Position numbers and translations under genes: made by a program | Assembly: GCA_011037195.1 (NCBI GenBank) | Contig: JAAEAF010002659.1 | Coordinates: forward strand, 94,817-158,816 | Direction: 5' to 3' | Length of the DNA: 64,000 bases | Origin: Triatoma infestans | Taxonomy: Eukaryota; Arthropoda; Insecta; Hemiptera; Reduviidae | Notes under the pieces: model-generated | Databases searched by the model: none | Seen by the model: the letters and a program-made list of their open reading frames with translations, nothing else | Told to the model about the DNA's origin: nothing | Shown: piece after piece, positions 33,441 through 44,885 of the stretch | Position numbering within the stretch: position 1 is the stretch's first letter | Layout of the letters: each line of letters begins with the position of its first letter

Positions 33441-34884
33441 TTATCACGCTGCTTCGAAGCTCTATAATGATTTAAATTTTGTTAGACTCCACACATTCAT
33501 TTCTCAAAATTTTCATCGTCTTTGTAAAAATACTTGCAGCTTATTATGTCAACTAAAAGCAAATTTGGGCATAGTGTACAATCTCTTTTATTTTTTCATA
33601 TATCAATCAATCTGTAATCAATTAAAGAACACAATGGAAAACATTTTCATAAACTTGATCCTCTGAAACATAATTCTGTGTTATGCCCAAACCATACGAT
33701 TACAATGATTTCTTTGTAAGCCGAAAGTGGAATCAATCGACGAATATGTAAAGTTGGCTGATAGCTCAAATAAACGAACAAACTTTGTTTTGATATACTT
33801 GGAAAAAAAAGTGTGTAACTATTGAGATAGAAAACAGTTAATATTTATGTGCATTGATTGGTTTAACCTAAAAAAATTAGAGAAAAAAAGATGCAAACAA
33901 GAAAGCTGGTATGCAGCAAGTAAATGCATAAATTACATTTATATCTGTACATTTCATAGAGATAATTTTTTTTGTATAAAATATAAATATCAGAGAGATA
34001 ATATTATTCCTTTAATTATACTCAGATTTCACGCACACGCGTACAAAAAAAAAATAAAACAAAAACAAAAAACAAATCAGCCTTTAGCACAAAATAATGT
34101 AAACACTTCAACTATAAGACTTGGTTAATTTTTTTAGACTATCTGATTACATTCATATTCAAAATGTGTACAGAGAAGATATTTTAGTTAGTGACAATAA
34201 TAGATTAATCTGTTTCATTGTTAATACATCTTAATTTTATATTCACTGTTAGTACATACAAGTAATAGCTTTAAGGTATATTATAATAAGAACAAACAGA
34301 ATGGATTAATGCGCTGTTAAAATGGTAATTTGTGATTAAGAAGGGAATTTCACTTTTCTCTTGGTATTTTAACTCGTAATTTTGGTTTCAATAGTCTATC
34401 ATGGTTGCATGAATGATTAATACCGTTTACTTTCCCCACATCGTTGAACAAGATTTGGATATACATTAGAATTTAAGTAAAGAATTTCCTTAAGTTTCTG
34501 TTTCGTCAATTCTATCTCTTCTGCATCAGAAATAGTGATTCCAATACATTTGTGTATACATCTTTAAATGGGGAAAACTTTATATTGCGAAGTATCAAAA
34601 CAATACGAGGAAATGCTTCATGATATAACATTGATACGGATCTCTCCATGACAGACCATTCAACAAAAATAGACACACCCAAACAAAAAATCCGTATTGA
34701 TGGTAGAAAAGCTTCTTTACTGACATAAGTAGATAAAATTATTTGTAAGCAACCCCGAATGCGCCATACAAATGAAATACAACGAACGAAAACTTCAAGG
34801 AGTGCAAAAACTTAGGCTGTTAATAATGTTTATTAGACAATTCCGTACTGCATCCTATGTATAGTTGCATGTGTGACAGCAGGG
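33441..34884. other. AT-rich interval, no gene seen
   Basis: A frame near 33430-33660 is open for about 75 codons (AASKLYNDLNFVRLHTFI) but has no recognised motif. The frame at 33847-34128 is also featureless. No repeats shared with the window. Confidence 0.4.
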
Positions 34885-35153
34885 TGTAATAGTATCCAAA
34901 GAGAGACAAAATGACAGGACCACTCTCTCGGACTGGAATGGGAGAAACCAAATAAATACAGAGAGATAGAACAGTTCATACTAGTGAGTTCATACAGCCA
35001 CTCTACGTGTCATTACCCATTACCACTCTACCATATTCTATCATTTCAAGTGTAAAGTCCAGGCAGTGTCATTTATCATATTATACAGTGTTAACCATTT
35101 TCTCTTAATTCATTCTAACCAGACTAATTCTCTCCTTCAACAACCCCATTATA
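34885..35153 (+). mobile_element. Solo LTR, family L1 copy C
   Basis: 269 bp, TGTAATAGTATCC to CCCCATTATA, flanked by CAGGG at 34880-34884 and 35154-35158. Shared internal blocks with copies D and E include CTCTCTCGGACTGG, GGGAGAA and AAGTCCAGGCAGT, so C, D and E form a subfamily distinct from A and B with the same ends. Confidence 0.8.
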
Positions 35154-35351
35154 CAGGGGAAATCTAATTGTTTATTTCCCCCCCCCCCCATAGAAGAGAA
35201 ATGAGACCGATGAAATATATACTAATAGCAAGGGCTTCACAAACAATTTCAGATCTCTACGACAGACCACCAGCCACTATACTAAATCGGCATAACTCGC
35301 CAAAGCAAATTGCAGAACAAGTTTGAACTGTAGAAGCAGATTAAATTTGAA

Positions 35352-35570
35352 GTGAGGGACGCGATTAGCTTAGCACACTGGACTTGCAACGCGGGAGTTC
35401 CGGGTTATGCCCAGCAGTGCTGCTCTTAGATTTTTCTGCTCTAGAAGCCTCTACAGCTCATTTTCCGGTGACTGGAAAGTTTGTCTATTGGAAGAGAACA
35501 CTCACCGAAAATCAGTACCCGAGTAAGGCTCCCGGACGCCGACATAATTAAAAAAATAAAAAATTGGAGT
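35352..35570 (+). mobile_element. SINE S1 copy
   Basis: A diverged tRNA-like head (GATTAGCTTAGCACACTGG, box B changed to GGGTTATGCCC), then CTTAGATTTTTCTGCTC, GCCTCTACAGCTCA, GAAGAGAACACT and GGCTCCCGGACGCC, then an A-rich tail at 35547-35570. Confidence 0.75.
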
Positions 35571-36619
35571 ATTTCTATGGAAGCAGTATAGATAACGAAT
35601 ATGGGTTTGTGCATTTGTGGGGTACAGTGGGGTACAAAGGAGGATCGTTACTAGTTATTTTTGACAAAATCCCCCAAAAAAAAACCCAGGAAACTATTAT
35701 ATGAAATTGCACATTCGGTCAACAGATGTTCTTCAATTTTGGAATTCTATCAATGCTACTAAAGTATCAACGCCCCTCCCAGAACACACAAAAAAAATCA
35801 ATTTTTCCAAGAAAATAATTTAAAAAAAAATGATTCAGTAATTGGTAAAGCCTCGATTAATTTAAAGAAATAATCATTTTTAAATTTTAAGTTTAGTGCA
35901 ACATAAACAATCCCCACTACTGCTGTCAAACAAGAGGACTTTGGACGTTTGAAGTAGAACAGAGCTATAGACAGTCTTGGCCAAGCTGTACTAGCAAACG
36001 TATCTGTTTTTTGTCTGGATGCAGTTTGAAAATTTATAGTTAGTTATCATTGCTTGATTCGCTTCGTTCTCTCTGCGGTCTTAACCCCACCAGAGAATAT
36101 TTCAGTCACCAGGACGCCCAGTCGCCCATTCAACGACCAGCCGCTACCAAGCGCCCAGTCGCTTTATACTCTTCCAGCAACTTATTCTACAAGCAAATAT
36201 AATTTCGTATATATCGGCTGGCACAAGCAGCAGGTATCCACCAACATTAAAATATTTAAATAACTAAGAGCGAATTGGATCCGAAAAAAAGTAATGACGT
36301 CATCCGTATAAATTTGTACCGGTAATATAAAATTCATGTCAATCTTTCTTAATTTGTACTCTTCTTATGGTAAAAATTACAATTTATATCACTTTTATAT
36401 TATTTCTATTATGTGTGTTGAGTATTGAAACCTAATAAAATGAATTGTGATTCTGTGATTAATGGTTGTTTTTTTTTTCCTTATTTTCTAATACAGTCCA
36501 TTTTTTTTGACCAAGTAACCAGCTCGTAATTCCTAAGGCTTCACGGTGAATGTTTTTTAACTATTTGTGGGAGCATTAACAGTAATATTGCTATCCTCGG
36601 TTGGTGGATTTTTCTCGAA
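35571..36619. other. Interval without a recognisable gene
   Basis: A minus-strand Rpt-1 scrap lies at about 35660-35830. A GC-richer block at about 36040-36240 (GCGCCCAGTCGC repeated as CGCCCAGTCG) is followed by a polyadenylation-like AATAAA near 36435; it might be an LTR remnant, but no partner is seen. Confidence 0.35.
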
Positions 36620-36805
36620 ATCTTCGTGTTATCTTTGTGATATTTTCTTCAAACATACCACACGCGCATACACACACCTATATATTATATACATTCGCTA
36701 AAAACTTGTATACATATTCTGGGGACCTCAAATCATGTACTTCTGGTGAAAACTCAATTTCGAAAATTTGATTCCCCTTACAATAGGAGTAAAAAAGAAA
36801 GGAAA
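36620..36805 (-). repeat. Rpt-1 5' fragment, minus strand
   Basis: CCTCAAATCATGTACTTCTG, GTGAAAACTCAATTTCG, TTACAATAGGAGTAAAAAAG: the proximal end of Rpt-1 reversed, with CACACGCGCATACACAC in place of the (TG)n tract. Confidence 0.65.
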
Positions 36806-37559
36806 AGTATATATTTTAAACTTTAAAAAAAATACCTGAACATTTTTTGTTTTTTTTTTATTCTAAAAACAATGTTTGTAAGAGGGTTAATTTAAAGATA
36901 AAAAAGGTAGAGAAGTAAAAATAAATATTAGACTACAGACTTGGGTAGATATTAGCTTTTATACATATCTTTGATACGACAGACGTGGCAAGCCCTTCCG
37001 TTCCCCCTCCCACTGCACTGCTATACAAGTGAATTCCACAACAGTACTTGCTGGGCCCAGACCACTTTGAAATTCCTGACTCCACCCTTAACAAGAAAAT
37101 CCTTTAGAGTCACCACTTCTGTAGTGCCTGTCACTCCCTCCGACCATAGAACCCCCCCTAACATCCAACTCCTCTTTTCCTACACCCATCAAATACCTCA
37201 TCCGCCCATCATTCTGTAAAACTCCATTCTGATTTAATTCTATAATGTGGTAGGTACGTCTCCCTTTTGCGAGCAGTCCTTTTCTAACCTCAGTAACAAT
37301 CAAGCATTTGCTGAAAACTAAATAAAATAAAAAAATAATAATAATAAAAAAGATATTTCCAAACAATTTTCCTTAGCGTAAAAAAAAGAAAACGTAGGTA
37401 TAAAGTGATTGAATTTTTATAACAACAATTCAATTACAAAAACACATATTGATCGCCATAATGATTCTCTCTATAAAGAAAAAAAAGAATCTTCTACAAA
37501 CATAATGCTCATACACTTAAGAAGATGAAACAGTGTCACAGGCTGTAGATCATTGAAGA
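36806..37559. other. Interval without a recognisable gene
   Basis: A C-rich block at 36971-37219 has an open frame of 82 codons on the plus strand with many Thr and Pro, no known motif. The remainder is AT-rich. Confidence 0.35.
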
Positions 37560-37970
37560 TCATCCGGCTTCTCCGTGGATTCATTCCAAACGGATGGTTC
37601 AGCACAAAATACAACAAAAAATTTAGGAGCTGGAGGTCTACTCATCTTATTTCCACTTCTTAACAATTGTGGGTAAAATTTTTTCAAACGTTGACGGCGT
37701 CAAGTCGTCAAGAGGGCTACAAATGAATGTCTTGATAGGGACTTCTAAAAAAGGTGGTATTCTTTATAGACTCCCAAGCGGCAATCATCGCTCTGGTAAA
37801 GATGGGAAACAAGTAGGAATCAATAGCCACCGACTGTAGAGAAGCTATTACACAGACTAATACGCCAAGGTACAGAGAGATCGTGTTCCAATTGATTCAG
37901 GGGCTTAGTAGGAATCCCGGGAATGATACGGCTTTGAAAAGTTGGGTATTTTTGAAGTATTTTTTAGTAT
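37560..37970 (+). mobile_element. Degraded RNase H fragment of a LINE
   Basis: In shifting frames the strand reads VVFFIDSQAAIIALVKMG near 37750-37800 (RNase H third motif with its Asp), then REIVFQLIQG and NPGNDTALK near 37880-37945 (from the QWIPGHxGIxGNxxAD motif, whose His is lost). The combination is diagnostic enough for RNase H, but no clade can be given. Confidence 0.5.
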
Positions 37971-38186
37971 GGCGATGAATTAACTACCGTATTTGTATTT
38001 GACTCTGCATTACCGTATATATTTACGGTATTCATAAGCAAATCCTCGTCCAATCGCGCCATATATGATGTGTCACGAAACCTATGTTTCAAAGCCCATT
38101 GTGTACCAAAAAGCTGTGTTTATTTCTAACATCAAAATGACTTGCATAATCTATTTAAAGATGTATTTATCTGGCGTTCATACTTT

Positions 38187-39130
38187 TTTTTTAAACGGGG
38201 GAGAGGCAATGCACTGCCACCTTTCGATCTATTGTGCTATGCCACCTGGGTGCCGCAGGGTTAGAACATCCGTTCTAAAGAACCTCCATCAGTTAAGATC
38301 CCTGAGGAATCCTAGTTACCTGGGGGGGGGAGCTTTAGGGAGGGTGTATCCCCGTCCTCCACCCAGATTCTTGAACCTTCTCTGAATGCAGCCTCGCAGT
38401 CCGTTAGGAGATGTTATGGCGTTTCCTCCAACTCCCTACAAAGTCTGCATGAGCTGTCAGTTTCCACACCCAGCTTCGTCAGGTGTCCTCTGAGTCGGCA
38501 ATGTACCGCGAGGAAACAATGTAAGAATGCCGAGCTTGTTCTTAATCAAGCCGATGCAGGCCTCTGATCTCCGTTTATTATAATTTCCCACGCAGATCTT
38601 GGCCTGCCGCAAACCGGGGAGAGAGTTCCAGAGTTGAGATCTCTTTGCCTCCTCCTCTTTCCTAAGTTCTTCCAAAAGAAACTGGTCGCTGACCCCACAA
38701 TAAGGTTCCGGCCCTAGAAGCGGGGTCGCAATGCCTATCTTCGCCAGGGCGTCAACCATCTCATTCCCATCAATGCCAACATCCTCTGGCACCCACCGAA
38801 GGATAACTTTATTCCTTCTGCCTAGGTTTTTAAGTTTAGCTAGGCATTCCCAGACCATTTTAGAGCTGATAACTGAAGCACTCAATGCTCTAATGGCTGC
38901 TGGGCTATCGGAAAAGATTACAATCTCCTGAGTAATCCTATATCCCCTATCGAGGTTAAATTGAACGCATCTTCCAATAGCGTGTATAACTGCTTGGAAG
39001 ATGCTGAGAAACTTACTCATAGGTTCCGGGTGCTTGGTCCTTGGACAAACCTCCCCTGCCCCAGTCCCCTCGAGGGTCTTAGACCTATCAGTATACAATG
39101 TGATGGCATGTTCTTTAATGCAAAATATAC
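38187..39130 (-). mobile_element. RNase H-bearing LINE (family B), 3' part
   Basis: A 213-residue minus frame (39098-38457) covers the RNase H domain and the connector. It has MYTDRSKTLEGTGAGE (first Asp), IFQAVIHAI where the catalytic Glu should sit (Val instead), IFSDSPAAIRAL (Asp), and WVPEDVGIDGNEMVDALAK (final Asp; the usual His is Asp here). The conserved linker EPYCGVSDQFLLEEL follows. After it, shifted coding for a Cys-knuckle continues to about 38390. The 3' UTR ends in an A-run (T-run 38187-38196). The enzyme would be inactive. A second copy is at 54253-54790. Confidence 0.82.
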
Positions 39131-39184
39131 ATACTTACTATGCTTTATTTATACTGGTTAAAAAAAATAGCCTGCTCTAAATAT

Positions 39185-39414
39185 CAGTTCGGTAGAATGT
39201 ATGTCCTAACACCTCTATAATATTAATATACATTAGAAGCACTGAAATCCGAAATTTGAAGAAAATCGGACAAGAAGAAGTGTTTTTCATACAGAAATAG
39301 GTTTTTGAGTTTATTTTTTTTTTTTTGGAATTTTCTCGAAAAACGAATAAAACGTTTTTCTTTTAACATCAAAGTATTTGTTGACCGACCGTTGGTTGAT
39401 GAATTATATCGTAA
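39185..39414 (+). repeat. Rpt-1-like module fragment
   Basis: TAATATTAATATACATTAGA, TTTGAAGAAAATCGGA, GAATTTTCTCGAAAAACG: part of a module without ends. It runs directly into the hairpin element. Confidence 0.5.
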
Positions 39415-39787
39415 AGAAATTTGATGAGGATCGGTCACACGAAAGAAACATTCAATTATGCCAACGTTTTGACATAGTTTCCCGTCTTTAGCATGGCTTT
39501 AATATATAGATTAGTCTTGAAGATGTGAAGAAAGAATTTTTAAATATACACAGTCTATTAACTTTTAATTCTAGAATTAATTAATTGTAAAGACTATTAA
39601 CTTTTAATTTTCTTTTTTTAATGTTTCTGCGATGTAACAAATGTGTATATTTAAAAATTCTTTCTCCACATCTTCAACTACTATCTATATATTAAAGCCT
39701 TGATAAAGACAGACAGGAAACTCTGTCGAAACATTGGCATAATTGAATGTTTCTTTTCTTGATAGATCCTCACCAAATTTCTTCATA
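39415..39787. mobile_element. Second hairpin element with degenerate hammerhead
   Basis: Arms of about 137 bp at 39415-39551 and 39650-39787 face each other across 98 bases. Both carry GAAACATTCAATTATGCCAA or its complement. The right arm reads AAAGCC, TTGATAA (core with two transitions from CTGATGA), AGACAG...CTGTC (helix II), GAAAC, ATT, GGC (pairing with GCC); the left arm has ACGTT instead of ACATT, restoring a short self-complementary helix III. No target duplication was found. Not homologous in sequence to the main foldback family, but with the same design. Confidence 0.6.
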
Positions 39788-40235
39788 ACATAAAATGAAG
39801 AAATATGTATATATAACATAAACAACATTTTATGTTTTCCTTTTAACATAAAATGATAACAGTAAAGATTTATAAACGTTTTAAATAATTAATTTTTTCA
39901 AAAAAAAATAAAATAATTTTTCAGTCACTGCAGAATATATGGCGTTAAATTTCCTATTATTTAGGTTTATTCATTATAATGTAATCACATGTATTAGCTG
40001 ACAATAATCTAATCACCTCTATATATCAATATACTGTTAGGATTCTGTTAGGACAAATTTAATAGTCACAAAAAAAGTCATCATTTTATATGTAATTCTT
40101 AACAGCAGCAAGAGAAAGGCGTATGAGTGTTTGACACTAGATTTGTGGTAATTGTGGGGAGGGGGGATTTTTCATTGTTCGAAGTTCAACAATTATCTTT
40201 TATATATAAATATTTTCAAAAATAGTTTTATTTTA
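39788..40235. other. AT-rich interval ending in an Rpt-1 distal end
   Basis: A plus-strand Rpt-1 distal end (AGCAAGAGAAAGGCGTATGA, TTTGACACTAGAT) lies at about 40105-40145. No gene is seen. Confidence 0.45.
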
Positions 40236-40590
40236 TCAGAGACATTTTCCGTGGTAGCCTGCTTCATTTTGTGGTCATCGCCTGGTTTCGGGCGTTCGCC
40301 CATTTTCAGGATGCGTTTGTCAGACAATGTGATAACACAGACTTGCACAGAGCAAATTCAGTTTATACACTCACTGTGTATAAACTGAATGTATAAACTG
40401 AAGGAGAACTGAATGGAGTGTATAAATTGAATTTGCTCTGTGCAAGTCTGTGTTTTTCTCACTGTCTGACAAACGCATCCTGAAGGTGGGCGAACGCCCG
40501 AAACCGGTCGAATGACCACAAAATGAAGCAGGCTACCACGGAAAAAATGTCTCTGATGCTTTCCAGCTCTGCGGAACCAACCGCCACAAC
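40236..40590. mobile_element. Hammerhead foldback retroposon, full length (copy 2)
   Basis: 355 bp flanked by AGTTTTATTTTA at 40224-40235 and 40591-40602. The short end TCAGAGACATTTTCC is on the left and the long end with CAGCTCTGCGGAACC and CGCCACAAC on the right, as in copy 1. The centre differs from other copies (GTGTATAAACTGAA in both arms). Both ribozymes have a core change: right arm CTGAAGG, left arm CTGAAAA. Confidence 0.88.
40476..40514 (+). ncRNA. Hammerhead ribozyme, core-mutated (copy 2)
   Basis: Helix II and GAAACCGGTC are intact, but the last core base is G instead of A (CTGAAGG) and helix I has an inserted A (GAATG). A change at this core position normally abolishes cleavage, so I expect it to be inactive. 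Confidence 0.6.
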
Positions 40591-40699
40591 AGTTTTATTT
40601 TATTTTATCAATATTGTCACTATTCCTAATTGTACTTTTTATATGCACTTTATTATACAGCAAGCAGAGATCATAAGCGAAAAAGTATGAACGTATCAC

Positions 40700-41700
40700 A
40701 AAAGATTTTGTTAACTCTGGTGCAACTATTATAAGTGTAAACATAATTTAAACATGTACATAAACATAAAAATACATGAAGTCTTTGTTCATAGTATTGG
40801 ATGATAATATCAAAGTCTTTAGCTAAATATTATNNNNNNNNNNNNNNNNNNNNNNNNNNNNNNNNNNNNNNNNNNNNNNNNNNNNNNNNNNNNNNNNNNN
40901 NNNNNNNNNNNNNNNNNNNNNNNNNNNNNNNNNNNNNNNNNNNNNNNNNNNNNNNNNNNNNNNNNNNNNNNNNNNNNNNNNNNNNNNNNNNNNNNNNNNN
41001 NNNNNNNNNNNNNNNNNNNNNNNNNNNNNNNNNNNNNNNNNNNNNNNNNNNNNNNNNNNNNNNNNNNNNNNNNNNNNNNNNNNNNNNNNNNNNNNNNNNN
41101 NNNNNNNNNNNNNNNNNNNNNNNTATGTCATCTCGCGGCTCAAAAAATTTTTTTTGTCCCTAGCATACATAAAAATACACAAAGTATTGTATATCAAAAA
41201 ATATTAAAGTCTTTAGCTAAATTTTATAACATCTTAGCCGCATGTCCTGTATGTTATCTCACAGCTCAAAAACAATATTAAAGCCCTTAGAATGTGTTTA
41301 TCTAAAATATTATAAGTGTAAACATAATTTAAACATGAACAAAATATCAAAAAATATTAAAGTCTTCACCTAAATTTTATAAAATATTAACCCTAGTCTT
41401 GTATGCCATCTCGCGGCTCAAAAATTTTTTTTTGTCCCTAGCATGTTTTAAGCTAAATTTTACACATGGGTGTCATCTCGCGGCCAAAATTAATTTATTT
41501 TAGACAAATTTTGACCTTATTTCAGGCTAAATTTTATAAAACATAGCCGCAGGTCATGCATGCCCATCTCGCGGCTAACAAATATTTTTTTTACCTTAGA
41601 CTGTTTTCAAGCTAGATTTTTCAAAACGTAGCCGCATCTCCCGGCTCAAAAAAAATTTTTTTCCTAGGTTAAAAATCACTTAGGGGTCTCCTCGTAATTT
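40700..41700. repeat. Tandem repeat array around an assembly gap
   Basis: Units share ATCTCGCGGCTCAAAAA, TTTTTTTGTCCCTAGCAT, AAGTCTTTAGCTAAATTTTA and a TAGCCGCAGGTCATGCATG element. At least five partial units lie between 41124 and 41660, and another unit start (ACATAATTTAAACATG) lies left of the gap at about 40742 and recurs near 41325. Unit spacing is irregular, roughly 100-160 bases. Confidence 0.7.
40834..41123. other. Assembly gap (290 N)
   Basis: All bases are N. The flanks are tandem repeat units, so the true size may differ from 290. The translated frames that cross it are meaningless. Confidence 0.98.
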
Positions 41701-41794
41701 TGTAGCCGCGCGCCAGACCCCTGCCTTCGGGCGTAAATTCGTAAGTGCCTGGGGCTCAGAAAAAATGCCGCCAGAACACAGGAATATCATCTAC

Positions 41795-42178
41795 TATTAT
41801 TATTATTCAAAGAAGAGGAGGGCAAAACCCTACGCTATCCAAAGCCTCCCCTGGCCCATATAGCTACCCCTAAAGAATGACAACTACTGGGACTAGAACA
41901 AAAATCCAGGCCCAGGTTTTAACCATCAAGTTTCACCACAGACCGAACAAATCGGACCAAAACCTTAAAAGGACCTAGCTTAAGATCCTCTACCGATATC
42001 CTACTCCGGCTGAAGGTCCTAAACCTAATCTCCTCACAGCCCAAACAATCCGTCATCAGATGCATGGGTGTTCCTCTCTGATATCCGTCCTCCGACATGA
42101 GTCCCATTTTATAGAGATGTCTCCTTAAACCACAATGCCCAGTGAGAAAGCCAACCAGATGCCTGGTGCAACTAAAAT
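41795..42178 (-). mobile_element. RNase H LINE family A, 3' end (second copy)
   Basis: On the minus strand HLVGFLTGHCGLRRHLYK leads into MGLMSEDGYQRGTPMHLM and DCLGCEEIRFR, then a 3' UTR matching 1860-2040 (CCTTTTAAGGTTTTGGTCC against the same stretch) and a (TAA)n tail at 41795-41809. The first Cys pair of the knuckle is missing (DGYQRG instead of SCRVCETEE). 5' truncation at about 42178. Confidence 0.8.
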
Positions 42179-42684
42179 TTACTTAAATATGATAAAGAAA
42201 GAAATTTAAACATATAATTGATAAATTTAACATCAATTTAACTCTCCTGTTAATTTGTTGAAAATACGAAAGGTAAATTGAAAAATATACCAGAAAATTA
42301 GACAAATAGAAATAATATAAGAGAGTGAAAAGATATGAGGTACAGAAAGCTGTGTAAAAGTGCAAGGGGCTCCCTTCCCCGTTATTCTTACTGTATATAA
42401 ATTATTGGCCACTTTTCCTTAAAGATACCCTACATTCTTCTCGCAACCCCACAGTCCTTCAACCATCATCCGTCTACCAGAGGTTTTAGAACTATATAAC
42501 AAATCTTTGATATACTTTTATTGTACTTTATGTCTTTTTATTAAGATAAGGCATCGTCTTAATAATTTAATACGGTTAAATGTTGTTTACATTTTGTAGA
42601 TTTATAACCCTATTATGCAAAAAACAAAAGTGTAACTAGGTTCGTAAACAGTTATTTTAGCTCAATTTAATAATTCCTTTTGTA
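42179..42684. other. AT-rich interval, no gene seen
   Basis: No element recognised. Confidence 0.45.
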
Positions 42685-42925
42685 CTTTTTTTAACTCCAA
42701 GTAAGAGGAACTATTGTAACCGTGTCAAATTTTTCGACATCCAAGTTTTCACCGGAAATATCCGTTTTGACATCCCCTTAGTCCAAAAAAAATTAGTTTT
42801 TAGCCATTGGTCTGTGTGTCTGTGGGACAGTATATCACAAAAACGAAAAATCGCAGATTGTTGAAACTTAATATTTCGTTGAAGTGCCACCAAGGAACCT
42901 CAAAATAAGCTTTTCGTAAAAAAAT
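42685..42925 (+). repeat. Rpt-1 5' fragment
   Basis: AACTCCAAGTAAGAGGAACT, CCAAGTTTTCACCGGAAA, GTTTTTAGCCATTGGTCTG, ATTTCGTTGAAGTGCCACCA. It is cut off where the Tc1 element begins. Confidence 0.75.
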
Positions 42926-42977
42926 CGTTCAAGGATTTTAGCACGCCATAGGGAGACTGGTAGCTACTGCCGACGGC

Positions 42978-43828
42978 AATTTACGGGCCACCTAGAAGTA
43001 CAACCCGGACAAATGAGAGATTTATTCAGCTGAATGTGTTAAAGGAACAGGTTCGTCACTAGCAATCAATTACGTCACTTGATCGCTGATGTCCGTAATA
43101 TCCATATTTCAAGTAGGACAGTCAGAAAAAGGTTCAATGAAGCAACCTTGGGGCTTCCAGGATACCCGCTACTGGCCTTCTTTTCACCAGAGCATATAGA
43201 GTCGCCAGATTGGAATATTCACGAGAACATGACAACAGAGGATTGGAGACGTGTTTTATTCACAGATGAATCGAGATTCACCCTACATTCTCCAGATGGA
43301 AGGATGAGAGATTGGAGGCGTCAAGGTGAGAGATATGCAGAGGCTAAATTTTATAAGTGGCTTTAGGTGGAGGTGGTGTTATGATTTGGGAAGGCATAAG
43401 TTTTGACGGACGTACAGACTTACATATCGTGGAAAATGGGACGCTAAATGCCTGGAAGTACCTTGAACAGGTTCTTCAGCGATATGTTGTGCCAATTTCT
43501 GGAAGTGTCGGTGATGATTTTCTATTAATGCAGGACAATGCCATATGTCACACTGCTCGAGTTGTCCTTGAGTACCTACAGGATGTTGGGATTCGATGTT
43601 TGGTTTCTCCACCGAGAAGTCCAGAGCTAAATCCAATAGAACATTCTTAGGACACAATTGGAAGACGGCTCAGAATTCACCTCATTGCTCCTAGCGCTCT
43701 CAGGGAGCTACGTACAGCAGTCGTTGAAGAATGGAATGAGATTTCTCAAGAGGTTATCCAAAATCTAATCTCTTCAATGCCAAGGAGGCTTGTTGCAGTT
43801 AACCAGAGCAAGAGGAGGTATCACTAAA
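42978..43828 (+). pseudogene. Tc1-like transposase, three-frame pseudogene
   Basis: Starts with PPRSTTRTNERFIQLNVL, then after a shift RNRFVTSNQL and HISSRTVRKRFNEA (second helix-turn-helix). RRVLFTDESRFTL, with the first Asp, ends a frame near 43363. The next frame carries GGGGVMIWEGISF, LLMQDNAICHTARV (second Asp) and SPPRSPELNPIEHS, with the Glu of the DD34E triad. A TAG in place of the Trp codon at 43648-43650 is followed by DTIGRRLRIHL to SKRRYH and the natural TAA at 43826-43828. So two shifts and one nonsense change are enough to explain the loss. Terminal repeats were not found. Confidence 0.85.
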
Positions 43829-44491
43829 TACTGCTGAAAAAATGAAGAAGTGATAATAAATAAGAACCATTTAAATTTTGAATTTTACAGATTTTTTTTT
43901 TTTTTTTTTGAGCTTTATTTTTTATTCTGTCTGATAAAACCAGGTTTTTCTTAAATTTTTGATAGTTGTTTTTTTTTTCCTTTGGATTAGAGTTCAACAA
44001 CATAAATCCATAAAAAAAAAAAAAAATACGAAAATACTTTTCAACTTCTATTTTAAAATTTTATGTAATACTTTTGTCCAGCAGTTTATTAATGTTGAGT
44101 ATGATAATGAAGAAAATTTACAAAATATATTAATAATTGATAATATTCACAAGTTCAATAATGTATAATTTTACTTTGTAACTGCATTGAAAATTAGAGA
44201 CTTCATTGTAAATATTCAAAATTAAATTGTAGTTAACAGTATTGTTTTATAAGGTCAATTTTTAGTTCTGTACAGTTGTCTCTTAATTTATGTTTTACTA
44301 TTACTTTATTAATTTTTGTAAATAGTTAAATTTGAACAGATACTTTTAATTTTTCACTTTCTGTTACATTTTGCTTCCTTTTAATATTTTAATTTTTTTT
44401 TTTTGTTGCTTAATTTATTTAATGAAATTAATATGCAATTCATTTTAATATTTGTAACAGAAATAGTTATTTGTAGAGAAAGTCGTGCGAT
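43829..44491. other. AT-rich interval, no gene seen
   Basis: T- and A-runs (43892-43910, 44012-44026) and no recognised element. Confidence 0.5.
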
Positions 44492-44885
44492 TTCATTTTT
44501 AAATCGCCACGTAAGGAGCCATTAATGAAGAATTGAGAATAAATTGAAGTAAATCATGATCAAGATTTGGAGAAAGTTCATATTTGTCGAAGCTAGAGAT
44601 GGTGTAATTTGGTTTTGGACGATATCTTCTGTGTATAGAGTAAATAGAAAAGGTTCACAAGTACAGCCTTGGGAACGCCTCTATACGTACATAGCTGAAC
44701 TGGATGCATCGTGCCGAAACAATGCAATCCGCAGATTTAGAATAAAAAAGGAAGTTTAGGAAGATTGAGGTATTTCATGAGAATTGTACCAATTCTGGGT
44801 TAGCACAGCTTTCTCACGAAGTCCATATTATAGAAGTAGTTTTAGAAGCGAGTAGCAGCGGTTAGTGATTAAATTAGAATTGTGC
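44492..44885 (-). mobile_element. Jockey-type RT fragment, duplicate 1
   Basis: The minus strand reads RGVPKA in one frame and CTCEPFLFTLYT, then DIVQ..NYTI, in the next, the RT motif GVPQGxxxxPLLFxLYTDDI with a shift. It matches 45358-45752 at about 95% by eye over 394 bases. Confidence 0.65.

Noticed and set aside
40801..41197. Frames of about 120 codons on both strands
   Set aside because: They exist only because the run of N was translated as X.
41124..41700. Hammerhead-containing satellite (retrozyme-like array)
   Set aside because: I looked for CTGANGA and GAAA in the units and did not find them in the right order.
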